Shown here piece by piece: positions 1-11,589 of a stretch of 64,000 nt of DNA. Under the pieces are notes generated by a model. That model saw nothing but the letters and a program-made list of their open reading frames with translations. It did no database searches and was not told where the DNA came from. How positions within the stretch are numbered: position 1 is the first letter of the stretch; every line of letters begins with the position of its first letter. Made by a program: the position numbers and the translations under genes. Origin of the DNA: Pipra filicauda (taxonomy: Eukaryota; Chordata; Aves; Passeriformes; Pipridae); the NCBI RefSeq assembly GCF_003945595.2, contig NW_024104532.1, positions 3,781,501 through 3,845,500 of the forward strand, read 5' to 3'.

Positions 1-3000
1 ACAGGACATGACACAGCCAGGAAAACCAGGGTGGCCAGGCCCTGCTCATGTTGCATGCTCAGGTGTCCTCCCAAATTCTATTTCCCAAACAAAAGTGTTG
101 TATTTAGTAACAGGTTCCAATAAGCTGAACTCATTCCTGTGACTCTCTTCTGCTTAGGACTGGTCACCACTGAAAGACCCATGACAGTGGGAACCATTTT
201 ATCAAATGCCTTCTTCCAAAACCTGTTTTTCAGTTGGGGTCCATAGAAAAGATGTGAACAATTTTCTTCACTATTTCCACTGAGCGCTCAAATCTTTTAG
301 TTAAGAATTGTTCATTAGACCACATTCACATTTCCCCTTCCCTTTCCTTCCCTTCCGCTAAACCCATGCTGAGAAAGCAAATTGGTTGGTTTCAAAGTCT
401 GAATTGAAGCTGCAAAACCCCAGTGAGAACCTTTGAACCTTTCCCTACGGCATGTTATTTTTTTCTCCCTGTGCTGTGGGGACTGCTGGCTGACCATCAG
501 AGCTTTCAATATAAAATGTGTTATGATGAGTAATGATAGATCTGCTTATCTTATTCAAGTCCCAAGTGCCTCCAAGGCAGGTGGATTTCTGGGAAGCTGA
601 CCATGTGCCTCATAAACAGTGGCAGTAGAAATCAGAGCCTCTCATCTTCCCTTAGATACAGAAGTGAGGATCTGTTCACACAGTTGCCTGCTCTCCTTCC
701 CACTGAGTCAGGCTCCTGCCTTATGTAACTCAATGTTTTTCCATTGAGTCTTCTAACCCACTATTCCCAAATAGATTCCCAGGAAGACTGTGAGCACTCC
801 ACTCCCAACCTGCCCCAGGTGTAGTGCTTGGCATGGCATGTGCTGCTGGTCTGGGTGGGGGCAGTGGCTCTGTGGCCCCCACAGTGGCTCAATACAATAT
901 TCCAATGGATTCCAGGGAAACTGCAAACGTTTACACCAGGCAAGAGGCTGGCCTGGAGCAGCAATTCAGATATTTTGTCACTGACACTTTATAAACAAAA
1001 GTCATTGGTTTCAGTGTAATGTGCCATCCTCCTATTTCTAAGTAGAAGATACATCACAAAATCCTCAAGGGGAAAGGCTGTGTGAGTAATAGCAATGGCA
1101 CAGAGCCTGCATCCCAACCAGCATGCCAAACAATATTCCAAGAAAATATTTCTAAGTTACAAAAGTTGCGTAAGAGTGATTATTATTTTTAAAGTACAAA
1201 AAACGAAGTCCAGTTACTAAAAAAGCAAACACGTATTTTTAGCCTTGCTGGTCTCTTGATCTCAGGCTAATGAGAACCATCTGCTCTGGGACTGGCTGAC
1301 ATTCCTGGTAAATAACCTTTCACTGCAACATTCCAGATGTTTCAAAGGCTTCTCTGCGAAGAAGCGTTTGTCTCCCTGCCTGTCAGTCTCCCTTTCTGTC
1401 TTTCCTGTCCATGTTTACTTCAGGAATATACATTCCTTTATTAAAAAGTTTTTGTTAAAAATAGCTTGTCAGGATTTTTGGCTAATCTTCGTTAGGATTC
1501 TCTCCTGCTAGCAGAGAGTGAAAGCTTTCATTCTTTAGGGCTGAAAGACTAAATTGGAGATTGGAGAAAGAAGATGAAAGATTTAAACTAAAAAACACAC
1601 CAAAACTTGGAGATGGATTTCTACCCCATCTTCATCCCTCTGAGGATTCCAGCTATTGAACAAACATGTTTCTTTTGGTAGTGAGAAATTTTAATGTGAC
1701 AGACTTTTATGGAATGCACAAATGTACTTTATATGAACAAGATACTTCTCTACAACACCTTTGCATCTCATTGTGTAAAAGAGTCTTCAGGTTTGCTTTG
1801 CTGTCTCTGCTGTGATATATCCTGGTATAAGATATTTACTTTGCAAAGGAAAAGATCCCTGAACATATTTTTGTCCCAGCTGAGCTAAGCTGAGCCAGAA
1901 TGGTGGAAGGAAAAAAAGGGGATTTAAAACCATCCTTTAACCTTTCTGTTATCTCCACCTGGAGTCTGTCTGAAATCTGATGTGTTACAGCTTCATTAAT
2001 GCTGTAACTTGGGCTGGGTACAATTAGATAAGAAAAGGTTCAGTGTCAAACCTCCCACTCAGGTCCCCAAGCTGATGTCTGTATCACCCGCTAACGGTGC
2101 TGCTCAGGAGTAATGAATCCTTACTCAGGAGTAATTACCCTGGAGAATGTAGTCTCCAGTGGGTAATTCCTTCATTTTAAAAATTTCGTGTCACTGCTGA
2201 AGTGTAAAAGCTCTAGAAGGTACAGGAGAGTCTGTCTGTTGGTTTCTGGAGGATTTGGGGCTGTGAGGCTCCGCAGTGCTCTGCTGTGGCTGGGGCATTG
2301 CGACTGCAAACTCCAGTTCTCCGAGGTTCTGTGGGATGGGACACGCAGCAGAACTGAGCTAGTAAAGGGTTTTTAGCAATCTGTCCTTTGTTCTTTTGTT
2401 GCCCGTTATCAAATTTGTTTCATAACAAAGGCTTCCTGAGCTTGGGGGTTTTGTGTGTCCTAATACTGGTAATATGATTTAAATATTCTGATGATTCATT
2501 TTCACTCCGGAGAGCTGAATCAGCCATGGAGAACTTAACTTGCTTCTCCCAAACCACTACCTTTTCCATCCTTTCTCGTCATTTCTATAAGAGGATGATT
2601 CATGCTCCTCTTGTATTTACCATTTGAGAATGCGCCCGATTCCTTTAACTAATTTCACTTCTTGTTCCTCTTTTTCAAGAAAAAAAAAAGAGTGCTGTGA
2701 GAAGTATAGTGATTGTTGATCGATGAGACATATCCCACTGGTGAACCTGGCACGTGAACTAAACCCGAATCGAAAAGAGAGGAAAAAGAGAGGAAAAAAA
2801 ATACCTTGAATTATTAAACTGATCAGAGCCCAAACTGTGAAGTTCAGCCCCTGGCTCACATTTCGCATGTTTTCGAAATTCTGTTCACTGTTCTGTTTCA
2901 CTGTTAAAGTGAGAGGTTGTGTTCAAATATGAGTGTTCAAATATAACCAGTATAATGGGGTTTTTTGATTGTTTAACAGTATTTTATGTAGTTATTCAAT

Positions 3001-6000
3001 TCTAATTTGTTTTCTCTGGTGCCTGATTATGATTGTGACTGGCTCAACCAATTAACTGGGAGATGGCATTAATTATTGATTTACCTGATTACATGCGAGA
3101 GTTCTCGGAGACAGCCAGAAGATATATAAGAACATAGGGAAATAATTATGTCAGGCCTTGGGAAAACAGCTGGACTCTTGTCCCCACTTTCCATCTGAGA
3201 CACTGTGCTTCTCAGCACAACCTTGCAGTAATGAGATGAGTTTTAAACTCAGGGAACATCTCTGCCTTCCCTCTCTCACTGCCAGTGCAGCCCTCACCAG
3301 ACCCAGGGTCCCTGTCCAGCTGAAGCTGTGACCATCGTGGGGCTCTCTGGCTGTTCACGGCATCCAGGAGCTGCCACGCTCGAAGGAAAATCTCCCTCAG
3401 CTTTCAACCCCTTCCATTTTAGGGCTCCCCTCATCCTGCTGCTTTTATGTGATTTTATTGGGAAGAGAGTTTTTTTTTTTATACCACAGCAGCTGTAAAA
3501 AAACATTCTCAGAAGTGTGTTCCTGCGAGTGTCCCTTTGGCTGGGCCTCTGTCTAAACAGAGCTCTGGATTTTGTGTGGCAGCCGAGGTGAAATCACAGC
3601 TTTTGACAGGCTCCAAGAGCCACAGGGCGTCTGTCCACACGTGTGGCCACCTCCAGGGAGAAACATCCCATGTTTGGGCAAATTCACTTGAGCCAATGCT
3701 GCTGTATGACCTCACTCCTCGTTCATCCCCACCAAGAAACAGTTTGTCCAGCACACTGGAGAAGGGCAGAACAGTCGATGGACTTACCTGAAGGTTTCAC
3801 AGTGAGGCAACGAGATCAGCTCAGTGCTGAATTTCATGGAGTCAGGTGGGCCACGAGCAGTGTGGGAGGGTCGTGGGTGGTCGTGACAAGGCATTTCATG
3901 GACAAAGAAATGGATGATTAGATTCCTGCCCTGGATATCATGCCCTATCCCACTCCAGTGACACTGAGAGGACGCTACACTGTGAGTCACTCTGCCCTGT
4001 GTGTTCTCATGTAATTCTGAAAACAACACAGTGGGCCAAAGTTTGGCTTTTTCCACAGCCTAAAGGTTTTCATATTCTAAACAGTTAAGTGTTATTCTCC
4101 CCTATGACTAAGGCTGTGTTTTCACTAACCGCTATTACACACAAACATCACCTCACTCTATCACATGAGAGAATCATGTCATATTGCAAACATTTTCACA
4201 AACTGCATAGCAGAAAATGAATAAGCAGTTCTGTAATTAACAATATGGGGGTATTTTTTAACAGTTAGAAACTAAATACAAAGATTGGTTATAAACACCT
4301 TGGGAGCTCATACTAAGAAAGCACAGAAAAAGATACATGAGTAACAAAGGGACTCATTTGGAGCATGTGCAATGTAATATCCACTGGGATTTCTTTGTGC
4401 CTTGCTTCCCTTACAAGTTTCTTTGTATTTTAACATCAGTTTTTATGAAGTGTCACTCCTGGACTCCTGGGTCCCCACACTGAGTTACTCCATAGTCCAA
4501 GAATGCAGGAATCATGGCTTTTGATAACAGAAATCTCACTTTATTTCAGAGAGTTTCCAGTTGCTTTTGCTGTTGCATCCTCCCCTTCTGTCCCCTCAGC
4601 AAATAACCCCTTTCAACGCCATTAGACAGTGAGACAAATTTAGATCTGGGGGATGGCAGAAGTGGCTCGGATGAGCATTGGGAGTACAGTAGGAGGACCT
4701 GCCTTCTGGGTCCTTGATTCCTGCACTTAGCACAGGACTTCAGGAGGAGACAGAAATACCTTTCCATCAGCTCTGTGGCTTTCAGCCCTGAAAGCCCTAT
4801 ATTATTCCAAGCTGGCTTCATCCGCCCAAATTTATTTGTGAGTTGGGAGCAGTTAGTGTGTGTGAGGACTCTGAGCAGGAAACTCTTTCCCACAGTAGCT
4901 GGTTGCACTGGCTTTACAGAGCCTTGCACCCACGATCTGGTGGGAAGAGATGTAGCTATAACTAGTGGAGAACAGGTTTGTGGTCCCTCCAGGACAGGTA
5001 ACAAGATGCCTGACTCCAGCTCTACCCATTCCAGCTCTGTTCCATCCTAATGGGCAGAGTCATCCCAGGCTCAAAATCAGCCTCTCTGAGTGTACGTGTG
5101 CCACGTACATTTATGAAGCCTTCGCCTCTTTGTAAAGATAGGAAGAACACAAGAACGACATACAAATGGCAGTGCCTCAGCAGCTCTTATCTCAATCTTT
5201 ATGAGAGTAGATGCTTCTGGGAATCTGAAGCTCATACATAGTCACTGTGCCCACAAAATGCTGACATCACATGACAAGCAATAAACCCAGAGCTCATGTT
5301 TCTGGGTAGGAGAACACGCCTCTCCCGGCTTCTTGGTGCGAGGTACGTCATTTGTTTTCAATTCAAATTCAGCCTCCTCCCACGGAAGCCTTGCCTTACC
5401 CTACCAGCCATTAGAGGATGTTATTGAGAAAATACACACTCAAGAAGTAAGAAGAATAATTTCCCATAAGTATATTTTATTGTATATCTAATACCTTTCA
5501 TCTTGAAATATGAGAACTTTACAAATATAGTGATTTTATTGAATAAATACCCTCATGCCTAGTGCAAGGCATGATTCATAGCATATTAATAGAGGCAATT
5601 AAATGTAAGATTAAATTGCCTAAACCATTTGCCCTACTAAGCTGATCCCAGAGCTGTGAACTGTATCAGTGCCACTAATTCCCAGAGATTTTCCTTTGGA
5701 GGCAGGTATTTAATGATTTTGAATATCAAATCCATGGTATCCCAGACTGGCTCTCTAATGCCTGTAATCATGTTAAAAAGCAGCACTAAGCAACTTGCCC
5801 GAGGCAGCTCAGTGAGTCACTGGAAGAGAAAGCACAACTTCTGACTTGCATTAGCTGCTCGAGGAGACTTGCAAAATTAGGATGGGGGACTGTCCACGCT
5901 GCAAGCTTCCCAAGTGTCTTGGGTTTCAGGCCATGACAACCATATGTGACAGGCAAGCACACACGTGTGGGGTCATGCAGTCCTGTCCGGGCGCCTTGGG

Positions 6001-6674
6001 TCGCGTCACCGAGCGGCAGATGCAGAGCTCTGGGGGCCCACAGGAGCAGGGGTGGTGCTGCCTGCAGCGTCAGGAGGTGACGGGAGCTGAGAGCAGCAGG
6101 GAAAGGCTCGTGGTGAGGAGCCTGGAGTCCAGGCAGTGACCACTGTGGTCTGCAGGACAGGCACCCACTGCTGCCAGCACCTGCTTGTGCCACAGCCCTG
6201 GGAGCAGGAGGCACTGAACAGTCTGGGGCAGGCAGGGAAGCAGTGAGCTGAGATTTCCTTAGGCAGGGCTGAGAGAAAGGGGTTTTCCTTATTCCCCAAT
6301 ATACATCAGTATCCAGGATGTGTCCTCAGTTGAAATACCCGAGCTGCTCTGCCAACAGTTTTCCACTCAGCAGGGAACACTTATGCATCGGACGTGTCAC
6401 ACGGAAATAAAGATGTACCGGGTTTTCCAGCCAGTCTCTCCAGGAGTGAGACCCCAACCCCAGCTATTGGGACTGACAATTCTGCCTCCCCATTCCCCCA
6501 CCTCATCAACTCCAACAAGAAAAATCTGAGGCAGTCTGAGCTCAGCCAAACCCTGGCCAAAGGGTTAAATCTCAGGATTTAAATGCATAAAAAATAATGT
6601 TTTCATTGCAGTGTGAGTCATCAGTAATTCTATATTGTTTGTGCTACTTACTGCGACCTTTCATCTCTGAATCA
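1..6674. other. Intergenic DNA upstream of DUSP1, no gene seen
   Basis: No open frame here resembles a known protein, and none shows exon-like boundaries on either strand. The base composition is ordinary, slightly AT-rich. AT-rich blocks around 1120-1470 and 2990-3130 contain homeodomain-type TAATTA/ATTAAT cores and look less eroded than their surroundings, but I cannot show conservation without an alignment. In mammals the gene on this side of DUSP1 is ERGIC1, in divergent orientation. None of its coding sequence is recognisable here. Confidence 0.6.
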
Positions 6675-6842
6675 TTTTCTCTTTCTTTCTTTCTTTTTCT
6701 TTCTTTTTTTTTTCTTTCTTTCTTTCTTTCTTTCTTTCTCTTTCTTTCATTCTTTCTTTCTTTTTCCCTTCTTTCCTTTCTTCCTTCCTTCCTACCTTCC
6801 CTCCTTCCCTCCTTCCTTCCTTTTCATTTCCCTCCCTCCCCA
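6675..6842. repeat. CT-rich microsatellite, (CTTT)n grading into (CCTT)n and (CCCT)n
   Basis: About 165 bp of almost uninterrupted pyrimidine on the + strand. It begins as CTTT units with T-runs, changes to CCTT units near 6768, and ends in CCCT-type units near 6840. The gradual unit change is typical of an old microsatellite expanding by slippage. The lysine/glutamate-rich (− strand) and serine/phenylalanine/leucine-rich (+ strand) open frames across it are by-products of the repeat. Confidence 0.93.
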
Positions 6843-8499
6843 TGTATCTTTCATTTCTTTTTCCTTCTGTTTCTTATGAATCTGTGTCTCCGTAAAATCT
6901 GTCCAAATATTTACAAAAGGAAATGCTGGGTTGTGAAACCGAATTCAGAGAAAATGTTACACATGCTGAAGAAATGCATCCAGCACGGTTTCCAAATGTT
7001 CCCACATGCATTTTTGTTCTGTGTCTCAAGTGTTGAGGCTTGATACTTCATATCTTTATTCAGGCAAAACTTGCACCAAGGGCAGCGAGATCCAAGCCCG
7101 GGTCAGGTCCAGTGGTGCTGTAATTCTGGCTTTGCTGGAGCTGTTCCATTTGATTTTTGGCCATGGGTGACTAGTTAAAAACCTGAATAACCAGTGTTAC
7201 TGGGTAACTGGTTTGTGCAATGGGCCTGTTCCAGGCCACGGGTTATCTACACTTGTCACCAAGCTGCTGACAAATTGGCATCTGTGTCAGGCTGTGCAGA
7301 AGGTCTCTGCAGTCTCTGTTACCTCTGAGAAACATCAGCCAGGTCGCACTGGGAGACCTGAGGTCTCTGGAGAAAACCAGACAGGTCTTAGGTCCTGCTG
7401 AGACGAAGACAACATGCTCGGCTGGGACATGATGAAATTGCCATGAAGTCATTTTCCCAAGAAGTCTTTAATGCCTCAAGTGAGGGCTCACACTGCTGTC
7501 GTTATGGACTTGAACATGTTTTGGCAGAGCAACACCGTTAAAACCCTGGGGGGATAAAGGGAGTCAGCAGTGGGTCCCATCTGCTCAAATCAAAGCATCA
7601 CCTCCCACCCCCACACTTCACACTCATGTTTCTATTATTACCCTTACAAAGACATTGTGGCCCAAGTGCAAACACGGATTGTTTGGGAGGAAGGGGTTAA
7701 TTTTGTATTTCCTGGCTTTTGTTAGGGCAGGAAAACTAACCCTTAAGAAAGTCATTCAAGTCAGTCTGAGCTTCTAAAAGCCACTTCGGCCCTGTTTTGT
7801 GTTTTCCTTTCTTTCATTCTTATGGCAGGTTTATTTAAGAAAAGAAAACAAAAATAAAGCAAGGAAATAGCTAGTCCAGGATTATAAGTGACTAAGTACA
7901 CACTGCCACATGTGATGAATTTTTTTCTTCCTGATTTGCACTGGGTGTAAACAAGACCAGATTCAAAAGTCTCACAGTTACATAAGTGCATCGAAGAGCA
8001 ATTATCGCTGTTGTGGAGGTAAATTCCCTTTGTGCAACAGATGGGATGTCATCCCTGCACTGGATCAGAGCAGCCAAGGTACCTGGCCCACAGTGTCTGT
8101 CTCATATTCAACATTTTTGCGATGCTGGTTAACATCATGATGAGAAAAGTGGTTGTCATTGAGAGCACATGGTCACTTGGCTGGGCAGGTGTCAGACATG
8201 GTGATTTTCTCCAAATTGGGGGAAAAAACATCTCTGTCTTATAGCTTTGTTTTCTGTGTAGGACACTGAGAGGGGTTTAGGACAAGAAGAGAAAAGCCTG
8301 TCAGTGGCACAGAGATACCTGTGTCTGTGAGCCAGGGCTGGCTGTTCCCACTAACTAACATGGTACTGTGCCACTAGCACATTAAAAATACTGGTTTCCA
8401 TCCAAGCATTCAAGGGAAATTTCCCCACCCATTGCTGCTTCTGGAATGTGCAAGGTTGGAGTAATGCAACATCCTGATCAACATCAACATCCCTGGGAA
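6843..8499. other. Intergenic DNA, nothing recognised
   Basis: No gene, RNA or repeat family is recognised in this stretch. Short open frames occur on both strands but resemble no protein and have no consistent splice context. Confidence 0.5.
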
Positions 8500-8633
8500 A
8501 AGAGGTTGGTTGGATGGGGCTCTGAACAACCTGGTCTGGTGGAAGGTTTCCCTGCCTGTGGCAGAGCATTGGAATAAGATGATTTTTAAGGTCTTTTCTA
8601 ACCCAAACCATTCTGTGATTCTATGATTCTAAG
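8500..8633 (+). mobile_element. CR1 LINE 3' fragment
   Basis: This is the 3' terminal segment of the avian CR1 non-LTR retrotransposon. It contains the diagnostic run of 'ggttggatggggctctgaacaacctggtctggtgg', then the 'ttggaataagatgatt' block, and ends in the tandem ATTCTGTG/ATTCTATG octamer that CR1 uses in place of a poly(A) tail. It is 5'-truncated like most copies, and carries no coding capacity. Confidence 0.92.
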
Positions 8634-9524
8634 GATGTTCCCAGCCTAAAATCCCACAGGGCTACTTTGCTGTGGCTCAGCCAAGTCTTTCCCTCTCCTG
8701 TGTTCCTGCCAGGTGATGCCTTAAATCGCTCCTGCATCACACTCCAGAGGAGTAAAGTGAAGTGATTGCTGGGTACAGACCTACAGAAAGGTCAGTGTCT
8801 GAGGTCCATTTCCTCTAGGAAAAGATGATGAATACAGTCCTGTCTTGTGGCCATCTGTTGTATTGGCTTCTGCTGCAGAAAGTTGGCAAGGAATCATCAC
8901 TGAGAATTCCTGCTGTTCAGCTCCTTAGAACCATCTGGGTAGGCTCGTTTTGGACAGATGACATGCAAGGTCACCAGAGCTTGGTCGTGGCATGATGTAA
9001 CAGCGATATCATATCTTTTGAGGTGCTGGTTTGGAGCGCATCTGAGGACAGATGGTGTGGTCCCTGCCTGCCTCCCGTGCACTCGTGGAGTGGAGGGACA
9101 TGTGTCACCTGCCCAACTGGTGGTCCCCATGATTCACGCCCAGTGACCCACCATGGATGGCTGGGGGGTCCTGCTGCCGGAGTGGGCGACGGTGTGGTCG
9201 AGCAGAGTCATTTCCCAGCACCAAAGCCTATGAGTGTTTCTCTTGCAATCTGTTTCCAACCCGCTGTTAAAAAGAACAACAATAAATAAATGGAATGAAA
9301 AGTGCAATCCTGTGTTTATTTTTAAGGAATGTGTTGAAAAAACAGATTTGCTTTGAGGCTGCAGTTCTGGCAAAAACCTCACTGCTCAGCAGAGCAGAGA
9401 CAGCCCTGCAACAGCGGGTGAGCTCACCTTCTCTGTGCCCCCTCCTCCTGGTCCCTGTGGGAACATGGAAAACCCTGGAGATCTCAGCCAGATACAGAGC
9501 CTGGCTAGCCTGAGGTGGTTAAAG
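8634..9524. other. Intergenic DNA, nothing recognised
   Basis: Unique-looking non-coding sequence. An AATAAATAAA at about 9282-9291 could serve as a polyadenylation signal, but no transcript can be assigned to it. Confidence 0.45.
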
Positions 9525-9935
9525 ACTGGGGGACATTGGCGGAGGAGGAGACAGATGATTTGAGGAGTGATGGTTGGAAGCCTTCGAGGCTAGTGGGGCA
9601 GGAGAGTGGGAGAGGAGCCCTGGTGTGAGGGGTGGATGGAGAGATCTCCTCTGAAGGGGGGAAGTGAAAACAGCAAACTGCTGAAAGGGATGAAGAAGGA
9701 GCAGCTGGGAACAGCAGGGCAGTGTGGGGGGAAGAGGAATTGGTGGGGAAGGGCTGGGGGAAAGGGTTTAAGTGGGAGGAGGTGCTGGGAACAGCAGTGA
9801 CTGTGGGCAGTGAGTGGCTGGGAGATGGAAAGCCTGGGGAGACATGGAGGGGAGGCAGGAAGGGAAGGCGTGAAGGGGAGGCAGGGGAAGTGGCAGCAGT
9901 GCTGACTGGAAGTCCTGAGTAAGAAACACCCGAGT
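9525..9935. repeat. G/A-rich low-complexity block
   Basis: The + strand is strongly purine-biased over about 400 bp, with many GGAGG, GGGGAAG and GGGAGG runs. Units such as 'gctgggaacagcag' recur near 9705 and 9785. The proline/serine-rich − strand open frame over it (165 residues) is best explained by this composition and not by a gene. The G-runs are spaced such that intramolecular quadruplexes could form on the + strand. Confidence 0.7.
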
Positions 9936-10149
9936 GGCTTGGTGAAAGACAGTCATCCACAGAAAAAAAGAAAACTTTTGGGAAGTGCTGATGCACTAAC
10001 AAAGAGGGGAAAAAAGAAACCTCCCACCACTGTGCTGCCAGTTACTGGGCAGCCCCAACCCCTGGGGGTAATCTCAGTGGGGAAAAATGAACTTTGCATG
10101 GGTCTGCTACATTTTTTGCCTTACACATAAAACATGATGGGAACAGCTC

Positions 10150-10295
10150 TCAAATATCTGTTTACATAATAAATGTATACAAATATATGTATACACATAT
10201 ATATTTGTGTAGATATGTCTGTACATGTATATATGCCTATGCATGAATACAAATATATGTATGTGTATGCTGGTCCCTTTATACATATATTTTGG
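10150..10295. repeat. TA/TG-rich alternating tract
   Basis: This segment is dominated by alternating purine-pyrimidine steps (TATATA, TGTATA, CATATA). A near-identical 14-base unit, ACAAATATATGTAT, occurs at about 10190 and again at about 10249. It is a degenerate microsatellite with internal inverted symmetry, and no coding sequence is present. Confidence 0.8.
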
Positions 10296-10559
10296 GAGAA
10301 TAAGCACAGCAGCACCCAAGGCTTGACAGCCCCCCACACTGCTGCTCCAGCAGCTACGTCCCCTTGATCTCTGTGGGAAAGGGGGGAGCAGCCAGTGCTG
10401 GGGGGATTGGGGGATGGACAAAGGCTGCCCCAGCCCCAGCCTGGAGATCCAGCAGTTGAGGTGACCCAGCCCAGTGGCTCCTGGGCTGGGAGTGGTGGGC
10501 ACAGGGGTGGGGGGTGTGAATTGTTGAGTGGATGAGTGTGAAAAAGGGCACAGTGTGGA

Positions 10560-10670
10560 AACATTTAGTTTGGAAAAGACCTCTAAGGTCATTGAGTACA
10601 GCCTTTAACCCACCACTTCAAGTCCACCAGGAACCCATGTCCCTGTGGTCCCATGTACCACATACACGTG
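10560..10670 (-). mobile_element. CR1 LINE 3' fragment (older copy)
   Basis: Read on the + strand this is the reverse complement of a CR1 3' end: 'ttagtttggaaaagacctct', 'aaggtcattgagtacagcc', then 'aacccaccacttcaagtccacc' and 'ccatgtccct'. It lacks the terminal octamer repeats and is more diverged than the copy that follows at 10704, so it belongs to a different, probably older CR1 subfamily. Confidence 0.85.
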
Positions 10671-10703
10671 TATATATGTGTATATATGATATATGTTATA
10701 TAT
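10671..10703. repeat. Short TA/TG microsatellite between two CR1 copies
   Basis: About 30 bp of GTATATATG-type repeat sits exactly between the two minus-oriented CR1 fragments. It may derive from the 3' tail of one of them or from slippage at the junction. Confidence 0.7.
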
Positions 10704-11335
10704 CATAGAATCACAGAATGGGTGGGTTGTAAAGAAGCTTAAAGATCATCTAGTTCCAACCCCCTGCCATAGGCAGGGACACCTTCCACTAGACCAGGTT
10801 GCTCCAAGCCCTGCCCAACCTGGCTTTGAACACTTCCAGGGATGGGGCAGCCACAGCTTCTCTGGGCAACCCGTGCCAGGGCCTCACCATCCTCACAGGG
10901 AAGAATATCTAACCTGAATTTCCCCTCTCATGTTGAACCCATTCATCCTTGTCCTGTCACTCCAGTCCCTGATGAACAGTCCCTCTCGGGCTTCCTCGTA
11001 GGCCCCCTTCAGATACCGGAGGGGGCTGTGAGGTCTCACAACCTTCTCTTCTCCAGGCTGAACAATCCCAATTCTCTCAGCCTTTCCTCATAGCAGAGCT
11101 GCTCCATCCCTCTGATCATCTCAGTGCCTCCTCTGGACTCACTCCAAGCCCGTGTCCCAGCTGGGTCCCCAGAGCTGGAGGCAGCTCTGCAGGGGGGTCT
11201 CACCTGAGCGGGGCAGAGGGGCAGGATCCCCTCCCCTGCCGCCCATGCTGTGGGATCAGCCCAGGACACACACGGGGGGGGTCTGGGCTGTGAGCGCACA
11301 CGGCTGGATCATGCTGTGTTTTTCTTCAACCAAAC
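10704..11335 (-). mobile_element. CR1 LINE 3' fragment ending at the DUSP1 promoter
   Basis: A CR1 3' end of about 630 bp lies in reverse orientation. It starts with the TCATAGAATCACAGAATGG octamer end and continues through the 'agttccaaccccctgccat' and 'ccttccactagaccaggttg' blocks. Further in come the 'aggctgaacaatcccaattc' and 'gggtctcacctgagcgggg' segments and finally the 'gggctgtgagcgcacac' and 'cttcaaccaaaca' segment. It is 5'-truncated at about 11335, only some 250 bp upstream of the DUSP1 TATA box. It is a long copy for this window. The known chicken lysozyme silencer contains a CR1 element, so an effect on the adjacent promoter is possible but is inference. Confidence 0.93.
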
Positions 11336-11410
11336 ATATACATATATATATATATATATATGTGTGTACATACACGCGCATCCGTGTGTCCGTCCGTGCG
11401 CGTTCCCGTG
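11333..11410. repeat. (TA)n-(TG)n-CG alternating tract upstream of DUSP1
   Basis: A pure TA run (about 11339-11360) passes into TGTGTG, then into a run of alternating pyrimidine-purine steps rich in CGCG and GTCCGT to about 11410. Such sequences can form left-handed DNA under negative supercoiling. The tract fills the gap between the CR1 fragment and the CpG island promoter. Confidence 0.85.
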
Positions 11411-11457
11411 TCTGTATCTCCGGGGGGGGCAGCGCGCGCGTACCCGCCTGCGGCCGG

Positions 11458-11465
11458 TGACGTCA
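11458..11465 (+). promoter_or_regulatory. cAMP response element, distal copy
   Basis: Perfect palindromic CRE, TGACGTCA, about 130 bp upstream of the TATA box. CREB/ATF binding to paired CREs is established for mammalian DUSP1 promoters. Confidence 0.85.
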
Positions 11466-11508
11466 CACCAGCGGGGCCGGGCGCGCCCGCTCTGGCTCGC
11501 GGCCAGGG

Positions 11509-11516
11509 TGACGTCA
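11509..11516 (+). promoter_or_regulatory. cAMP response element, proximal copy
   Basis: Second perfect TGACGTCA, 51 bp downstream of the first (start to start, close to five helical turns) and 81 bp upstream of the TATA box. Confidence 0.87.
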
Positions 11517-11538
11517 CCGCCCCCTCCCGGCCCCCTCC

Positions 11539-11544
11539 CACGTG
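11539..11544 (+). promoter_or_regulatory. E-box CACGTG
   Basis: Canonical USF/Myc-type E-box between the proximal CRE and the TATA box. It overlaps a TGACTC AP-1-like half element starting at 11543. An E-box at this place is a known feature of mammalian DUSP1 promoters. Confidence 0.7.
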
Positions 11545-11589
11545 ACTCCGCTCCATTGAGAAAACGCCGTCCCGGCGGCGCGGCCCCGA

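Noticed and set aside
6597..7043. 148-residue Ser/Phe/Leu-rich frame and 60-residue Lys/Glu-rich frame
   Set aside because: Both are translations of the CT-rich microsatellite.
9505..10002. 165-residue Pro/Ser-rich − strand open frame
   Set aside because: Produced by the purine-rich low-complexity block; no signal peptide plus domain structure that would suggest a real protein.
1..11300. First exon of ERGIC1 on the − strand
   Set aside because: Expected from mammalian gene order, but no matching N-terminal sequence and no CpG island apart from that of DUSP1 are present.
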